Shown in pieces: positions 8,858-19,531 of a stretch of 64,000 bases of DNA. The translations under genes and the position numbers were made by a program. Location: positions 1 to 64,000 of the forward strand of contig NZ_WTYJ01000003.1 of the NCBI RefSeq assembly GCF_009827305.1. The letters are read 5' to 3'. The notes under the pieces were generated by a model. It made no database searches and was not told the origin of the DNA. It was given only the letters and a program-made list of their open reading frames with translations. This DNA is from Croceibacterium xixiisoli (GTDB lineage Bacteria > Pseudomonadota > Alphaproteobacteria > Sphingomonadales > Sphingomonadaceae). Numbering within the stretch: the stretch's first letter is position 1; the number at the start of each line of letters is the position of its first letter.

Positions 8858-10177
8858 ATGATTGCCGATCGCCGCCAGTTTCTCCGTGCCACGGCCACCG
8901 CCTTCGCTGCGCTGTCGGCCAGCGGCTGCATGCGCGGCGGTGCGATCGGTGGCGTCGCTGGCGCTGCGGGGCCGGCCGGATATGGCGCGCTGCAGGCCGA
9001 TGCTGCCGGCTTGATCGATTTGCCGGCGGGCTTTTCCTATCGCGTGATCTCCAGCCTGGGCGATGCAATGAGCGACGGAGGCACCGTTCCCGATCGCGCC
9101 GATGGCATGGGCTGTTTCGATCTCGGCAATGGCCGACTGGCGCTGGTCCGCAATCATGAACTGCAGCCCCAGCATGACAGTGGCGGCGCCACCGGCCCAG
9201 CCTATGACACGGCTGCGCGCAGCCTGATACCGCTGCCCGGCGGCACCACCACCATCGTGCTGGATGCGCAGACGCTGGTGGTCGAGCGGCAGCACCGCTC
9301 GCTCTCCGGCACGATCCGCAATTGCGCCGGCGGCAGCACGCCCTGGGGCAGCTGGCTGACCTGCGAGGAAGACCTGACCCGCCCCGGCCCGCGCGCCAAC
9401 AAGGATCACGGCTGGGTTTTCGAAGTGCCTGCCGCCGCCACCGGCCCGGTCGATCCCGTGCCGCTGAAGGCGATGGGCCGCTTCAATCATGAGGCAGCCC
9501 TGGTCGATCCGGCCAGCGGGATCGCCTATCTGACCGAAGACCGCAACGACGGGCTGTTCTATCGCTTCATCCCTACCCATCCCGGCCGGCTGGCCGAAGG
9601 CGGCGTGCTGCAGGCACTGGCGATCGACGGCATTGCCGACAGCAGCAATCGCGGCGGCGCCAAGGTCACGCTGGGCGAATGGCTGGGCGCGCGCTGGATC
9701 ACGCTCGACAATGTGGAGGCGCCCGATGACGATCTGCGCCTGCGCGGGGCCGCCGCCGGGGCGACGATCTTCTCGCGCGGCGAAGGGCTCCATATGGGCG
9801 ATGGGGAGGTCTATTTCTGCTGCACCAATGGCGGGGCGGCCGAACTGGGGCAGATTTTCCGCCTGCGCCCGCGCCAGCATGGGCGCGATGCGCTGCAGCT
9901 GTTCTTCGAAAGCACCAGCACCGATCAGTTCAACTATGGCGACAATCTGACCGTGGCCCCCAATGGCCATCTGGTGGTCTGCGAAGACCAGTACACCGAT
10001 GTGGTCGACAACCATCTGCGCGGGATCACGCCCGATGGCCGCGCCTATCCGCTCGGCCGGCTGCGCACGCAGACCGAACTGGCCGGGGCCTGTTTCTCCC
10101 CCGATGGGCGGGTGCTGTTCGTCAATCTCTACAGCCCGGCCAAGACGCTGGCCATCACCGGGCCCTGGATTGTCTGA
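8858..10177 (+). CDS. PhoX-family alkaline phosphatase (DUF839), Tat-exported
   Basis: A 439-residue predicted secreted phosphatase. The N-terminus holds a twin-arginine motif (RRQFLRATA) and an Ala-rich hydrophobic stretch ending in S-A-S-G-C, so it is Tat-exported and may be lipid-anchored. The mature part has PhoX/DUF839 signatures: GMGCFDLGNGRLALVRNHE, PWGSWLTCEED, GRFNHEAALVDP and VAPNGHLVVCEDQ. PhoX enzymes use Ca and Fe to release phosphate from organic esters. The start at 8858 is the Met directly before the Tat motif; upstream in-frame ATGs would bury it. A Pho-box-like site is upstream. Confidence 0.88.
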   Translation: MIADRRQFLRATATAFAALSASGCMRGGAIGGVAGAAGPAGYGALQADAAGLIDLPAGFSYRVISSLGDAMSDGGTVPDRADGMGCFDLGNGRLALVRNHELQPQHDSGGATGPAYDTAARSLIPLPGGTTTIVLDAQTLVVERQHRSLSGTIRNCAGGSTPWGSWLTCEEDLTRPGPRANKDHGWVFEVPAAATGPVDPVPLKAMGRFNHEAALVDPASGIAYLTEDRNDGLFYRFIPTHPGRLAEGGVLQALAIDGIADSSNRGGAKVTLGEWLGARWITLDNVEAPDDDLRLRGAAAGATIFSRGEGLHMGDGEVYFCCTNGGAAELGQIFRLRPRQHGRDALQLFFESTSTDQFNYGDNLTVAPNGHLVVCEDQYTDVVDNHLRGITPDGRAYPLGRLRTQTELAGACFSPDGRVLFVNLYSPAKTLAITGPWIV

Positions 10178-10236
10178 CCGGAAGGGCAGGCGACAGCCCC
10201 GGTTGTAGTCTGTCGGTCGCGTGTTAGGCTGTCGTC

Positions 10237-10896
10237 ATGACAGACAGCACCTTCTTCGCCGATCCGCGCGCAGCCGAAGTCTTCGCCGAATATCAGGCCC
10301 GCCATCAGCGCGAACTGGCGCTGACGGCGGAACTGCCGCGCGGGGCCTTTGGCGAAAGGCGCGATGAATTCCTGCTCCCCGTCGGCGCGCAGGTGGGCAA
10401 TTTCCTGCGCGCGCTGGCGATCGGGCGCGATCCCGGCGTGATCCTGGAACTGGGCACCAGCTATGGCTATTCCACCCTGTTCCTGGCCGATGCCGCGCGG
10501 ATCAGCGGATCGCGGCTGGTCACGATCGATCTCGACCCGAAAAAGCAGGAATATTCCGCCGCCATGCTCGCCCGCGCGGGCCTCGCCGATTATGTCGAAT
10601 ACCGCACAGGCGATGCGCTGGATCTGATCGCCGCCGATCCCGGCCCGTTCGATCTGGTCCTGCTGGATGTGTGGAAGGGGCTCTATCTTCCCTGCTTCGA
10701 AGCCTTCTATCCCAAGCTGTCGGAAGAGGGCGTGATCGTGTCCGACAATATGATCTACCCCGAAGGCGCGCGGGATTCAGTGCGCGAATATCGCGCGGCG
10801 GTGCAGGCGAAACCCGATCTGCAGACCGCGCTGCTGCCGTTCGGCAGCGGCATCGAACTGACCGTGCGGTGGCAGGCGGATAACCCCAAGTTGTAA
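10237..10896 (+). CDS. Class I SAM-dependent O-methyltransferase (family 3-like)
   Basis: A 219-residue Rossmann-fold methyltransferase. Motif I is ILELGTSYGYSTLFLA (residues about 69-84), followed by an acidic motif II (VTIDLDPKK), a D-A motif (TGDALDLI) and LLDVWKGLY where the catechol O-methyltransferase-like family places metal and substrate residues. SDNMIYPEG follows. The substrate cannot be told. It follows the phosphatase by 59 bp. The start ATG sits in the loop of a small CTGTC/GACAG hairpin. Confidence 0.85.
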   Translation: MTDSTFFADPRAAEVFAEYQARHQRELALTAELPRGAFGERRDEFLLPVGAQVGNFLRALAIGRDPGVILELGTSYGYSTLFLADAARISGSRLVTIDLDPKKQEYSAAMLARAGLADYVEYRTGDALDLIAADPGPFDLVLLDVWKGLYLPCFEAFYPKLSEEGVIVSDNMIYPEGARDSVREYRAAVQAKPDLQTALLPFGSGIELTVRWQADNPKL

Positions 10897-11019
10897 TCCG
10901 GATTTCCCCTTTTGCCCGCAGCCTGTGCCGCAGTTGTGCACAGGGTCATCCACTGCCTGGCAACTAGCTATTGATAGTTAGTTGCATTAATGCGGGCGCG
11001 ACATTGCATGGAGCGACAC

Positions 11020-12429
11020 ATGACCCCAAGCCCGCCCGAAGCCACCCGCACCGAGACCGACAGCATCGGCCCGATCGAAGTGCCCGCCGCCGCTTACTGG
11101 GGCGCGCAGACCCAGCGCAGCATCGAAAACTTCCCCTTCGGCAGCACCGAACGCATGCCGATCGGCATCGTCCACGCCCTGGCGATCGTGAAGCAGGCGG
11201 CGGCGCGGGTGAATCGGGCGCCCGGTGTTGCCGGGGGTCTGGATGGCGCGGTGGCCGATGCGATCGAACAGGCCGCAGGCGAAGTAATCGCCGGGCAGCA
11301 TGACGATCAGTTCCCGCTGGTCATCTGGCAAACGGGCAGCGGCACCCAGTCCAACATGAACGCGAACGAGGTAATCGCCGGCCGCGCCAATGAAGCGATC
11401 ACTGGTCAGCGTGGCGGCAAGAGCCCGGTCCACCCCAATGACCATGTCAACCTGGGGCAATCCTCCAACGACAGCTTCCCCACGGCGCTCCACATTGCCG
11501 CCGCCCGCGCGGTGACCGATGCACTGCTGCCGGCGCTGGAACGGTTGCATGATGCGCTGGCCGCCAAATCCGCCGCTTGGACCGATATCGTCAAGATCGG
11601 CCGCACCCATCTGCAGGATGCGACGCCGCTGACGCTGGGGCAGGAATTTTCCGGCTATGCCCAGCAATTGGCCGATGCGCGGCAACGCATCGCCCAGGCG
11701 CTGTCGGGCGTGATGCTGCTGGCCCAGGGCGGCACGGCGGTCGGCACCGGGCTGAACGCCAGCGAGGGCTTCGATGTCGCGGTGGCGGAAGAAATCGCCG
11801 CCATCACCGGCCTGCCGTTCCGCACCGCACCCAACAAGTTCGAAGCGCTCGCGTCGAATGATGCGCTGGTGCATCTGTCGGGCACGCTGAATGTCGCGGC
11901 GGTCGCGCTGACCAAGATTGCCAATGATATCCGCCTGCTCGGCTCCGGCCCGCGTTCCGGGCTGGGGGAACTGGATCTCCCGGCCAATGAACCGGGCAGC
12001 TCGATCATGCCGGGCAAGGTCAACCCGACGCAGTGCGAAATGCTGACCATGGTGGCCGCGCAGGTGATCGGCAATCACCAGGCGGTTACCGTCGGCGGGC
12101 TGCAGGGCCATCTGGAACTCAATGTGTTCAAGCCGCTGATCGGCGCGGCGGTGCTGCGTTCGATCCATCTGCTGGCGGTCGGCGCCGACAGCTTCGCCAC
12201 CCGCTGCGTCGACGGGCTGGAACCCAACCGCGCGCGGATCACCGATCTGGTGGAACGGTCGCTGATGCTGGTCACCGCGCTGGCCCCGGAAATCGGTTAC
12301 GACAATGCCGCCAAGATCGCCAAATATGCCCATGAGCAGCAGCTGACCCTGCGCGAAGCCGGGCTGAAGCTGGGGCTGGTGGATGATGCGACCTTCGACC
12401 GGCTGGTGCGGCCCGAAACCATGGTCTGA
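11020..12429 (+). CDS. fumC: Class II fumarate hydratase
   Basis: A 469-residue fumarase that interconverts fumarate and malate in the TCA cycle; iron-independent homotetramer. It contains the aspartase/fumarase signature [16 protein letters not shown] near residues 325-340, the substrate-site [12 protein letters not shown] and [21 protein letters not shown] blocks. The start at 11020 has GGAGCG 4 bases upstream; earlier in-frame ATGs at 10990 and 11008 are less likely. Single-gene unit, converging on cysQ. Confidence 0.97.
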   Translation: MTPSPPEATRTETDSIGPIEVPAAAYWGAQTQRSIENFPFGSTERMPIGIVHALAIVKQAAARVNRAPGVAGGLDGAVADAIEQAAGEVIAGQHDDQFPLVIWQTGSGTQSNMNANEVIAGRANEAITGQRGGKSPVHPNDHVNLGQSSNDSFPTALHIAAARAVTDALLPALERLHDALAAKSAAWTDIVKIGRTHLQDATPLTLGQEFSGYAQQLADARQRIAQALSGVMLLAQGGTAVGTGLNASEGFDVAVAEEIAAITGLPFRTAPNKFEALASNDALVHLSGTLNVAAVALTKIANDIRLLGSGPRSGLGELDLPANEPGSSIMPGKVNPTQCEMLTMVAAQVIGNHQAVTVGGLQGHLELNVFKPLIGAAVLRSIHLLAVGADSFATRCVDGLEPNRARITDLVERSLMLVTALAPEIGYDNAAKIAKYAHEQQLTLREAGLKLGLVDDATFDRLVRPETMV

Positions 12430-12470
12430 TCAGGCACGCTGGCGCGGGTCACGCCAAGGAACAGCGTTCC

Positions 12471-13235
12471 TTAGCCTATCAGCGCCAGCACCTGTTCGGC
12501 CCATTCGGGGCGGCAGATCAGCAAATCGGGCAGATAAGTGTCTTCCCGGTTGTAGAGCATCGGGCTGCCATCGATGCGCGAACAATGCAGCCCATGGGCC
12601 TGCGCCACGGCCACCGGCGCACAGCTGTCCCATTCATATTGCCCGCCCGAATGCAGATAGATATCGGCTTCCCCGCGCACCACGGCCATGGCCTTGGCCC
12701 CGGCCGAACCCATCGGCAGCAAGATACCGCCGATCCGGTCCGCCACGGCCAGTGCCTCGGCGGCCGGGCGGCTGCGGCTGACCACCAGGCGCGGCGCGCC
12801 ATCATGCGGCGGGATCGCTGCGGGCGGGGGCAGGGCCACGTCGCCGCTCAGTATCACGCCGCCATCCAGTCCGGGCAGGGCGACGGCGCCGATCGCCGCG
12901 CGGCCATTCACGGCCAGCGCCACATGCACGGCCCAGTCGGAACGGCATTCGCCATATTCGCGCGTGCCGTCGACCGGATCGATGATCCACACCCGTTCAT
13001 GGTTGAGCCGCTCGCGCGTGTCGCAGCTTTCTTCGGACAGCAGGCCATCATCGGGCCGATGCGCCGCCAACGCATGGATCAGGAACTGGTTGGCCACCTG
13101 ATCGCCGGCCTTGCCCAGCGCCTTTCCCGAAAACAGCCCGCTCGCGCGCACCTGCAGCAGGATCTGCCCGGCCTCCCGCGCCAGCCGTTCGGCCAGCTCG
13201 AGATCCGGCAGGTCGCCCGCAACCGCGCTCGTCAC
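12471..13235 (-). CDS. cysQ: 3'(2'),5'-bisphosphate nucleotidase CysQ
   Basis: A 254-residue member of the Mg-dependent, Li-sensitive phosphatase (inositol monophosphatase) superfamily. It has the metal-binding motifs LLSEES and [12 protein letters not shown] and the later [14 protein letters not shown] (canonical WD.A). It removes the 3' phosphate of PAP/PAPS, a by-product of sulfate assimilation. The start overlaps the end of cysNC by 4 bases (ATGA), so the genes are translationally coupled, which supports cysQ over a generic IMPase. Confidence 0.93.
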   Translation of the reverse strand: MTSAVAGDLPDLELAERLAREAGQILLQVRASGLFSGKALGKAGDQVANQFLIHALAAHRPDDGLLSEESCDTRERLNHERVWIIDPVDGTREYGECRSDWAVHVALAVNGRAAIGAVALPGLDGGVILSGDVALPPPAAIPPHDGAPRLVVSRSRPAAEALAVADRIGGILLPMGSAGAKAMAVVRGEADIYLHSGGQYEWDSCAPVAVAQAHGLHCSRIDGSPMLYNREDTYLPDLLICRPEWAEQVLALIG

Positions 13236-15181
13236 AGATCGGGGGCCCAGGCGCCGAGCAGCCGGTTGACGATCAGCTCCGCCGCTTCTTCGGGCGTGGT
13301 CTGCGTGGTGTCGATGCGGATTTCCGGGGCATCGGGCGCCTCATAGGGGCTATCGATCCCGGTGAAGTTCTTCAACTCACCCGATCGCGCCTTCTTGTAC
13401 AGGCCCTTCACATCGCGCTCTTCCGCCACGCTCAGCGGGGTGTCGATGTGGATTTCCAGGAATTCGCCCTCAGGCATCATCGATCGCACCAGTTCCCGCT
13501 CGGCGCGGAACGGGCTGATGAAGGCGGTCAGCACGATCAGCCCGGCGTCGGTCATCAGCTTGGCCACTTCGCCCACGCGGCGGATGTTCTCGATCCGGTC
13601 CGCATCGGTGAAGCCCAGGTCCTTGTTCAGCGCGTGGCGGATATTGTCGCCATCCAGCAGGAAGGTGTGGCGCCCGTTCGCATGCAGCTTCTTTTCGACC
13701 ATATTGGCGATGGTCGATTTGCCCGATCCGGAAAGCCCGGTGAACCACAGCACCGCTGGCTGCTGGCCCTTCATCGCGGCATGCTGCGCGCGGCTGATTT
13801 CCAGCGCCTGCCAATGGATGTTCTGCGCCCGGCGCAGGCTGAAATGGATCATCCCCGCCGCCACGGTGGCATTGGTGATCTTGTCGATCAGGATGAACCC
13901 GCCCAGCTCGCGGCTGTCGGCATAGGGTTCGAAGGTGATGGCCCGGTCGGTCGTCACCTCGGCCACGCCGATCGCGTTCAGCGACAGGCATTTGGTCGCC
14001 AGATGCTCCATCGTGTTGACGTCGATTTCATATTTCGGCGCCGCGACCGTGGCCGTCACCGTCTGCGTCGCCAGCTTCAGCCAGTACCCGCGCCCGGGCG
14101 TCAGTGCCTCGTCGCTCATCCACACGATGGTCGCTTCGAACTGGTCGGCGCTTTCGGGCGGGGCATCGGCAATCGCGATCACATCGCCACGGCTGCAATC
14201 GATCTCGTCATCCAGCGTCAGCGTTACCGACTGGCCGGCCACGGCTTCATCCAGCTGGCCGTCCATGGTCACGATCGAACGGATGGTGCTGGTCCGCCCC
14301 GACGATGCCACACGAATGGCATCGCCCGGCTTGACCGAACCGGCAGAAATCAGCCCGGCAAAGCCCCGGAAATCCAGATTGGGGCGGTTGACCCATTGCA
14401 CCGGCATGCGGAACGGGCGTTCCTGCGCGGCGGCGCTTTCGATCTGCACGGCTTCCAGATGCTCGATCAGGCTGGGGCCGGAATACCACGGCGTGCTGGC
14501 CGATGGGGCCAGGGTGATATTGTCGCCCTTGAACCCGCTGATCGGGATCGCGGTGAAGGCGGTGATGCCGATGCTGGTGGCAAAGGTGCTGTAATCGGCC
14601 ACGATCCGGTCGAACACGGCCTGATCATACCCGACCAGATCCATCTTGTTCACGGCCAGCACGATGTGCCGGATGCCGATCAGATGGGCCAGGAAGCTGT
14701 GCCGCCGCGTCTGCGTCAGCACGCCCTTGCGCGCATCGATCAGGATCACCGCCAGATCGGCGGTGGAAGCGCCGGTCACCATGTTGCGGGTATATTGTTC
14801 GTGGCCGGGGGTGTCGGCCACGATGAACTTGCGCTTTTCGGTCGCGAAGAAGCGATAGGCGACATCGATGGTGATGCCCTGTTCGCGTTCTGCGGCCAGG
14901 CCATCGACCAGCAGCGCGAAATCGATCTCGCCGCCCTGCGTGCCCACGCGCTTGCTGTCCGCTTCCAGCGCGGCCAGCTGATCTTCGAAGATCATCTTCG
15001 AATCATACAGCAGCCGCCCGATCAGCGTGCTCTTGCCATCATCCACGCTGCCGCAGGTGATGAAGCGCAGCAGCTCCTTGTTCTGGTGCATTTCCAGATA
15101 GGCATTGATGTCTTCGGCGATCAGGGCGTCGGTCTTGTACACCGGTTCGGCGCCTGCATCGTTCACGGCATGATCGGCCAT
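13232..15181 (-). CDS. cysNC: Bifunctional sulfate adenylyltransferase subunit 1 / APS kinase
   Basis: A 649-residue fusion. The N-terminal part is the EF-Tu-like GTPase CysN (P-loop [15 protein letters not shown] near residue 43, [21 protein letters not shown]). The C-terminal 190 residues are APS kinase CysC (P-loop [12 protein letters not shown] near residue 475, [28 protein letters not shown]). With CysD it makes APS from sulfate and ATP with GTP hydrolysis, then phosphorylates APS to PAPS. The start codon overlaps the cysD stop by one base. Confidence 0.97.
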   Translation of the reverse strand: MADHAVNDAGAEPVYKTDALIAEDINAYLEMHQNKELLRFITCGSVDDGKSTLIGRLLYDSKMIFEDQLAALEADSKRVGTQGGEIDFALLVDGLAAEREQGITIDVAYRFFATEKRKFIVADTPGHEQYTRNMVTGASTADLAVILIDARKGVLTQTRRHSFLAHLIGIRHIVLAVNKMDLVGYDQAVFDRIVADYSTFATSIGITAFTAIPISGFKGDNITLAPSASTPWYSGPSLIEHLEAVQIESAAAQERPFRMPVQWVNRPNLDFRGFAGLISAGSVKPGDAIRVASSGRTSTIRSIVTMDGQLDEAVAGQSVTLTLDDEIDCSRGDVIAIADAPPESADQFEATIVWMSDEALTPGRGYWLKLATQTVTATVAAPKYEIDVNTMEHLATKCLSLNAIGVAEVTTDRAITFEPYADSRELGGFILIDKITNATVAAGMIHFSLRRAQNIHWQALEISRAQHAAMKGQQPAVLWFTGLSGSGKSTIANMVEKKLHANGRHTFLLDGDNIRHALNKDLGFTDADRIENIRRVGEVAKLMTDAGLIVLTAFISPFRAERELVRSMMPEGEFLEIHIDTPLSVAEERDVKGLYKKARSGELKNFTGIDSPYEAPDAPEIRIDTTQTTPEEAAELIVNRLLGAWAPDL

Positions 15182-16083
15182 CAGAAATAGCCCTCCTGCT
15201 TCTTCTTCTCCATGCCGGCCCCGCCTTCATCCTTGTCGATCGCGCGGCCCTGCCGTTCGCTGGTTGTCGTCAGCAGCATTTCCTGCACCACTTCGGCCAG
15301 ATTGGCGGCCGTGCTCTCCACCGCGCCCGTCAGCGGGTAGCAGCCGAGCGTGCGGAACCGGATGGACCGCATCACCGGCTCTTCGCCCGGGGCCAGCGGG
15401 AAACGGTCGTCATCGACCATCAGCAGCATGCCGTCGCGCTCTACCGTCGGGCGCATCTGTGCCAGATACAGCGGCACGATCTCGATATTCTCGGCCATGA
15501 TGTACTGCCAGATATCCAGCTCGGTCCAATTGCTGATCGGGAACACGCGGATGCTCTCGCCGCGCGATTTGCGCGCATTGTAAAGGTTCCACAGCTCCGG
15601 CCGCTGGTTCTTCGGATCCCAGCCATGCGATGCCGTGCGGAAGGAAAAGATGCGCTCCTTCGCGCGGCTCTTTTCCTCGTCCCGGCGCGCGCCGCCGAAG
15701 GCCGCGTCGAAGCTGTATTTGTCCAGCGCCTGCTTCAACCCTTCCGTCTTCCACATATCGGTGTGCAGCGGGCCGTGGTCGAACGGGTTGATGCCGCGTT
15801 CCTGCGCTTCGGGATTGTGATGCACCAGCAATTCCATGCCGGCATCACGCGCGGCCTTGTCGCGCAGCGCATACATGTCGCGGAATTTCCAGGTCGTATC
15901 GACATGCAGCAGCGGGAAGGGCGGCGGCGCGGGATAGAACGCCTTCTTCGCCAGATGCAGCATCACCGCGCTGTCCTTGCCCACCGAATAGAGCATGACC
16001 GGGCGCTGCGCCTCTGCCACCACTTCGCGGATGATATGAATGCTTTCGGCTTCCAGCCGCTGCAGATGGGTCAGACGTGTCAT
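15181..16083 (-). CDS. cysD: Sulfate adenylyltransferase subunit 2
   Basis: A 300-residue ATP pyrophosphatase-type subunit. The PP-loop is [17 protein letters not shown] near residue 32, followed by [16 protein letters not shown] and the family block [20 protein letters not shown]. It catalyses adenylation of sulfate, driven by the CysN GTPase. The start at 16083 ([15 protein letters not shown]) matches the usual family N-terminus; an upstream ATG would add 33 atypical residues. First gene of cysD-cysNC-cysQ. Confidence 0.96.
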   Translation of the reverse strand: MTRLTHLQRLEAESIHIIREVVAEAQRPVMLYSVGKDSAVMLHLAKKAFYPAPPPFPLLHVDTTWKFRDMYALRDKAARDAGMELLVHHNPEAQERGINPFDHGPLHTDMWKTEGLKQALDKYSFDAAFGGARRDEEKSRAKERIFSFRTASHGWDPKNQRPELWNLYNARKSRGESIRVFPISNWTELDIWQYIMAENIEIVPLYLAQMRPTVERDGMLLMVDDDRFPLAPGEEPVMRSIRFRTLGCYPLTGAVESTAANLAEVVQEMLLTTTSERQGRAIDKDEGGAGMEKKKQEGYF

Positions 16084-16151
16084 GGCCGGGCAATTGCCCC
16101 CGCCGGGGGCCCGGCGCAAGGTGTGCGCCGGGCAGAAATTCTTTGCCGGTG

Positions 16152-17240
16152 CTAAGGTGCTGTCGCGGGGAAGGGGCTCCATTCCCCATCATGCCCCTGC
16201 CGGTCGTGGCCCTGCCGCTCATGCAGGGAGGCAAAGATCGCGTCGATCATGGTATCGCTGACATCTTCCGGGCGCGCGGGGTTCCATTGGGGGGCGTTGT
16301 CCTTGTCCACCAGCACCGCGCGCACCCCTTCGGCGAAATCCGCCCGTGCGATCATATGCGCCGCAATCCGGTATTCGCGCGCCATTTCGCGGGCAAAATC
16401 GGCCTGGCCGGCATTTTCCGCCAACAGGCGCAGCGCCACCTTGGCGCTGGTCGGGCATTTGGTGGCGACGGCCTGCCATTCCTTGCCCGCCCATTTGCTG
16501 TCGTCCGCCGCCAAAGCTGACAGAATCCCTTCCAGCGTGTCGGGGCCGAACAGCCGGTCGATCCGTTCGGAATTGCCCGCCAGCCGCGCGGGCGGCGGCT
16601 CGATGGACAGCGAATCGAGAATGGCGCCGATTTCGCCCGGATGTTCGGCGATCCGGGTCTTGGCTTCGGCCAGGTTTTCGGCTGGCAGATAATGGGTGGC
16701 AATCCCGGCCCACAGGCATTCCGCCCCGTCCAGCCGCGCGCCTGTCAGCGCCAGAAACACCCCGATCCGGCCGGGCAGGCGCGGCAGATACCAGCCCGCG
16801 CCGACATCGGGGAACAGGCCGATCGCCCCCTCCGGCATGGCGAACAGCGTGTTTTCGGTCGCCACGCGATAGCGTGCCGGCAGCGCCAGCCCGGCCCCAC
16901 CGCCCATCGTCACCCCATCCATGAAGGCCACGATCGGCACGGGATAGGTAAACAGCAAATGGTTCATCCGGTATTCGGCACGGAAGAAGGCGCGGCCTGC
17001 CGATCCGCCATCCTTCAGCACGGAACGGCGCACCGCGGCGACATCGCCCCCGGCGCAGAAACCGCGCCCCTCGGCATGATCCAGGATGATGGCCTGCACC
17101 GATTCTGCGGCGCGCCACTGCTGCAGCGTGGCGGAAATGCCGGCGCACATGGCATGCGTCAGCGCATTCAGTGCGCGGGGCCGGTTCAGCGAAATGCGCC
17201 CGGCGCCGCCTTCGATGCGGGCAATCAGTTCGTCACTCAT
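16152..17240 (-). CDS. 3-hydroxyisobutyryl-CoA hydrolase (enoyl-CoA hydratase/isomerase family)
   Basis: A 362-residue crotonase-fold protein with the extended C-terminus of the HIBCH group (ECH_2). Early blocks are [13 protein letters not shown] and [15 protein letters not shown]; the second oxyanion loop is [14 protein letters not shown]; then [23 protein letters not shown] with the family's Glu and Asp. It hydrolyses 3-hydroxyisobutyryl-CoA in valine breakdown. The start overlaps the upstream acyl-CoA dehydrogenase stop by 4 bases, fitting consecutive valine-pathway steps. Other short-chain enoyl-CoA chemistry is possible but less likely given length and motifs. Confidence 0.88.
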   Translation of the reverse strand: MSDELIARIEGGAGRISLNRPRALNALTHAMCAGISATLQQWRAAESVQAIILDHAEGRGFCAGGDVAAVRRSVLKDGGSAGRAFFRAEYRMNHLLFTYPVPIVAFMDGVTMGGGAGLALPARYRVATENTLFAMPEGAIGLFPDVGAGWYLPRLPGRIGVFLALTGARLDGAECLWAGIATHYLPAENLAEAKTRIAEHPGEIGAILDSLSIEPPPARLAGNSERIDRLFGPDTLEGILSALAADDSKWAGKEWQAVATKCPTSAKVALRLLAENAGQADFAREMAREYRIAAHMIARADFAEGVRAVLVDKDNAPQWNPARPEDVSDTMIDAIFASLHERQGHDRQGHDGEWSPFPATAP

Positions 17241-18376
17241 GATTTCAGCAGGTCCCGCGCCACGATCAGCCGCATGATTTGATTGGTTCCTTCCAGGATC
17301 GAATGTACGCGCAGATCGCGCCAGAACCGCTCAACCGGATAATCCATCAGATAGCCATAGCCGCCGTGCAATTGCAGCGCCCGATCGGCTACCGCGCTGC
17401 CGGTATCGCTGGCAAAACGCTTGGCCATGGCGGCAAAGCGGGTCTTGTCCGGGGTTTTGTCCGTCACCTTGGCGGCGGCGAGATAGAGCAGCGCGCGCGC
17501 CGCCTCCAGCTCGGTTGCCATATCGGCCAGGGTGAACTGGGTGTTCTGGAACTCGGCGATCGCCCGGCCAAACTGGCGCCGGTCACGAGTGTAGTTCAGG
17601 GCTTCATCCAAGCAGCGCTGCGCCCCGCCCAGCGAACAGGCGCCGATATTGATCCGCCCGCCATCCAGCCCCTGCATCGCAATGCGGAAACCTTCGCCTT
17701 CGCGGCCGACCATGTTTTCCGCCGGCACGCGCACCTTGTCCAGCATCACGGATGCGGTCGGCTGGGCGTGCCAGCCCAGCTTGCGCTCGGGCACGCCGAA
17801 GCTGACGCCGGGCATGTCCTTTTCGATCGCCAGGCAAGATATGCCATCGGACCCGTCACCGCCCGTGCGCACCATGGTCAGATAGAGATCATTGACCCCG
17901 GCGCCTGAAATGAACTGCTTGGTGCCGGACACCACCCAGTCGTCGCCATCGCGCACCGCCCGGGTGGTCAGCGCGGCGGCATCGGATCCCGATCCCGGCT
18001 CCGTCAGGCAATAGCTGGCCATCCAGTCCATCGTCACCAGCCTGGGCAGATATCGCGCCTTCAGATCCTCCGATCCGAAACGGTCGATCATCCAGCCGGC
18101 CATATTGTGGATCGACAGGAAGGCGCTGGTTGCCGGGCAGCCATAGGCCATGGCTTCCATGATCAGCGCCGCCTCGACCCGGCCCAGCCCGCTGCCGCCG
18201 CCAGCCTCGGACACGTAGATGGAGGCAAAACCCAGCTCTGCCGCCGCCTGGATCACCTCACGCGGGAAGATATGCTCCTCGTCCCAGCGGGCGGCATGCG
18301 GGGTAATCCGCTCAGCGGTGAAGCGCCGGGCCATATCCTGCATGGCCAGCTGATCATCGGTCAGGGTGGCGTTCAT
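17237..18376 (-). CDS. Acyl-CoA dehydrogenase, probably isobutyryl-CoA dehydrogenase
   Basis: A 379-residue FAD enzyme with the full three-part ACAD fold. Signatures are YCLTEPGSGSDAAAL (residues about 125-140), GDDWVVSGTKQFISGA, QFGRAIAEFQNTQFTLADM, QLHGGYGYLMDYPVERFWRDLR and the C-terminal ILEGTNQIMRLIVAR. It oxidises an acyl-CoA and passes electrons to ETF; etfBA are in this window. Coupling to the 3-hydroxyisobutyryl-CoA hydrolase points to isobutyryl-CoA. Its start overlaps the upstream hypothetical gene by 4 bases. Confidence 0.9.
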   Translation of the reverse strand: MNATLTDDQLAMQDMARRFTAERITPHAARWDEEHIFPREVIQAAAELGFASIYVSEAGGGSGLGRVEAALIMEAMAYGCPATSAFLSIHNMAGWMIDRFGSEDLKARYLPRLVTMDWMASYCLTEPGSGSDAAALTTRAVRDGDDWVVSGTKQFISGAGVNDLYLTMVRTGGDGSDGISCLAIEKDMPGVSFGVPERKLGWHAQPTASVMLDKVRVPAENMVGREGEGFRIAMQGLDGGRINIGACSLGGAQRCLDEALNYTRDRRQFGRAIAEFQNTQFTLADMATELEAARALLYLAAAKVTDKTPDKTRFAAMAKRFASDTGSAVADRALQLHGGYGYLMDYPVERFWRDLRVHSILEGTNQIMRLIVARDLLKS

Positions 18377-18978
18377 GGTGTATCATTTTCTGCCGCAGGA
18401 ATGGCATCAGTCCCGCTTGTCTCTGACGGACCGGCATCGATGGGATCATATCCCATGATTACGCTCCAACCGTAGTTGTAAGATCGATCGCATGTCACCG
18501 TATGGTCCCAGTCGAAAGATATCCGCTGCAGCAGATCATCGTCGGCAGCATTGCCCACCAGCGCGCTTCCGCTGATGCTGATCAGAGGTCTTGCGCTGCC
18601 ATCGCTCCATTCCGTCCGGGGAACATCGTGGAGTTGATAGCGGATGTCTTGGCCGTCCGTTGTCAGATAGATTCGCATGCTTGCCTTGCGAAACACCGGC
18701 CCTTGCCCCGCCCGACGGGCGTCGCGCCAGGCATCGCCAACGGCAAATTCCGCAAATCTGCCATCTTTGCGGACCAGCCGGATGCGGCCGCTATGAATGC
18801 CGCTATATGCCAGAAAAGCGGTTTCTCCCTCTCGCAGGGCGATAACCATTTCCGACATGCACACGGTTGCTGGTCCCGGGGTGGCAAAGCGCTCTGCAGC
18901 CCCCAGCTCGATACCATTGATCGTTCGCGGAGGCTCCACCGCGCCTTGTGTCAGAACCGCGATCAAGGCCATCAACAT
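18373..18978 (-). CDS. Hypothetical exported protein coupled to the acyl-CoA dehydrogenase
   Basis: About 201 residues, family not recognised. With the start at 18978 (GGAGG 9 bases upstream) it begins with a short hydrophobic stretch that may be a signal peptide; an earlier start at 19023 would add a basic stretch and make a longer one but has no ribosome binding site. The rest looks like a globular beta-rich protein with two or three Cys (TVCMSEM, HTVTCDRSYNYGW). Its stop overlaps the acyl-CoA dehydrogenase start (ATGA). Codon use looks less GC-biased than its neighbours. Confidence 0.65.
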   Translation of the reverse strand: MLMALIAVLTQGAVEPPRTINGIELGAAERFATPGPATVCMSEMVIALREGETAFLAYSGIHSGRIRLVRKDGRFAEFAVGDAWRDARRAGQGPVFRKASMRIYLTTDGQDIRYQLHDVPRTEWSDGSARPLISISGSALVGNAADDDLLQRISFDWDHTVTCDRSYNYGWSVIMGYDPIDAGPSETSGTDAIPAAENDTP

Positions 18979-19126
18979 GCTGCATCGCCTCCGCTTCGAT
19001 TTTGCATCGCCGGTGCGGATCATACAGGCCAGCCAATTGATCTTGGCAAATCGAATATTCACTATTGCCTGCGTGCCGCGATTTTATGGTCGGCAACACG
19101 ATGGATTCCAGCTGGTTTCGCCGGCC

Positions 19127-19531
19127 CTATTGCCCGGCGCCGATCTCGGCCTCCGCCTCGATCTCCACCTTCCAGCGCGGATCATACAGCGCAACGATCG
19201 CCACCAGCGTGCCGGTGGGGCGGACATGCCGCAGCGCGCGGGAAAAGGCAGCGGTCACCGCATCGGCATAGGCGATGTCGGTCACGAACATGCGCACGCG
19301 GATGACATCGGCCATCTGCCCGCCCAATTGCTCGATATGTTCGCGGATCAGCGCGAAGCAGCGGTCCGCCTGGGCCCCGGCCTCGCTCGCCACGCTGCCA
19401 TCCGCTTCCACGCCCACGGTCCCCGATACCACGATCCGCCGGCCGACCCGCAGGGCGCGGGTGAAGCCGGCCTCTTCCTCGAACGGGGACAGGGCGGGAA
19501 TGCGCTGCCTGCCATCCGCCGGATCAGCCAC
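19127..19531 (-). CDS. RidA/YjgF-family protein
   Basis: A 134-residue single-domain RidA-superfamily protein. It has the ADRCFALIREHIEQLGGQMADVIRVRMFVTDI helix-strand block and the late PTGTLVAIVALYDPRWKVEIEAEAEI strand that carries the imine-binding region. The canonical RidA Arg near the C-terminus is not clearly placed, since the segment reads ALYDPRWKVEIE, so enamine/imine deaminase activity is likely but unproven. The start overlaps the I78 inhibitor gene end by 8 bases. Confidence 0.88.
   Translation of the reverse strand: MADPADGRQRIPALSPFEEEAGFTRALRVGRRIVVSGTVGVEADGSVASEAGAQADRCFALIREHIEQLGGQMADVIRVRMFVTDIAYADAVTAAFSRALRHVRPTGTLVAIVALYDPRWKVEIEAEAEIGAGQ

Noticed and set aside
10228-10245. 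CTGTC/GACAG palindrome around the methyltransferase start
   Set aside because: A 5-bp stem is too short to claim regulation; the first CTGTC could also read as half a Pho box but has no partner at the right spacing.
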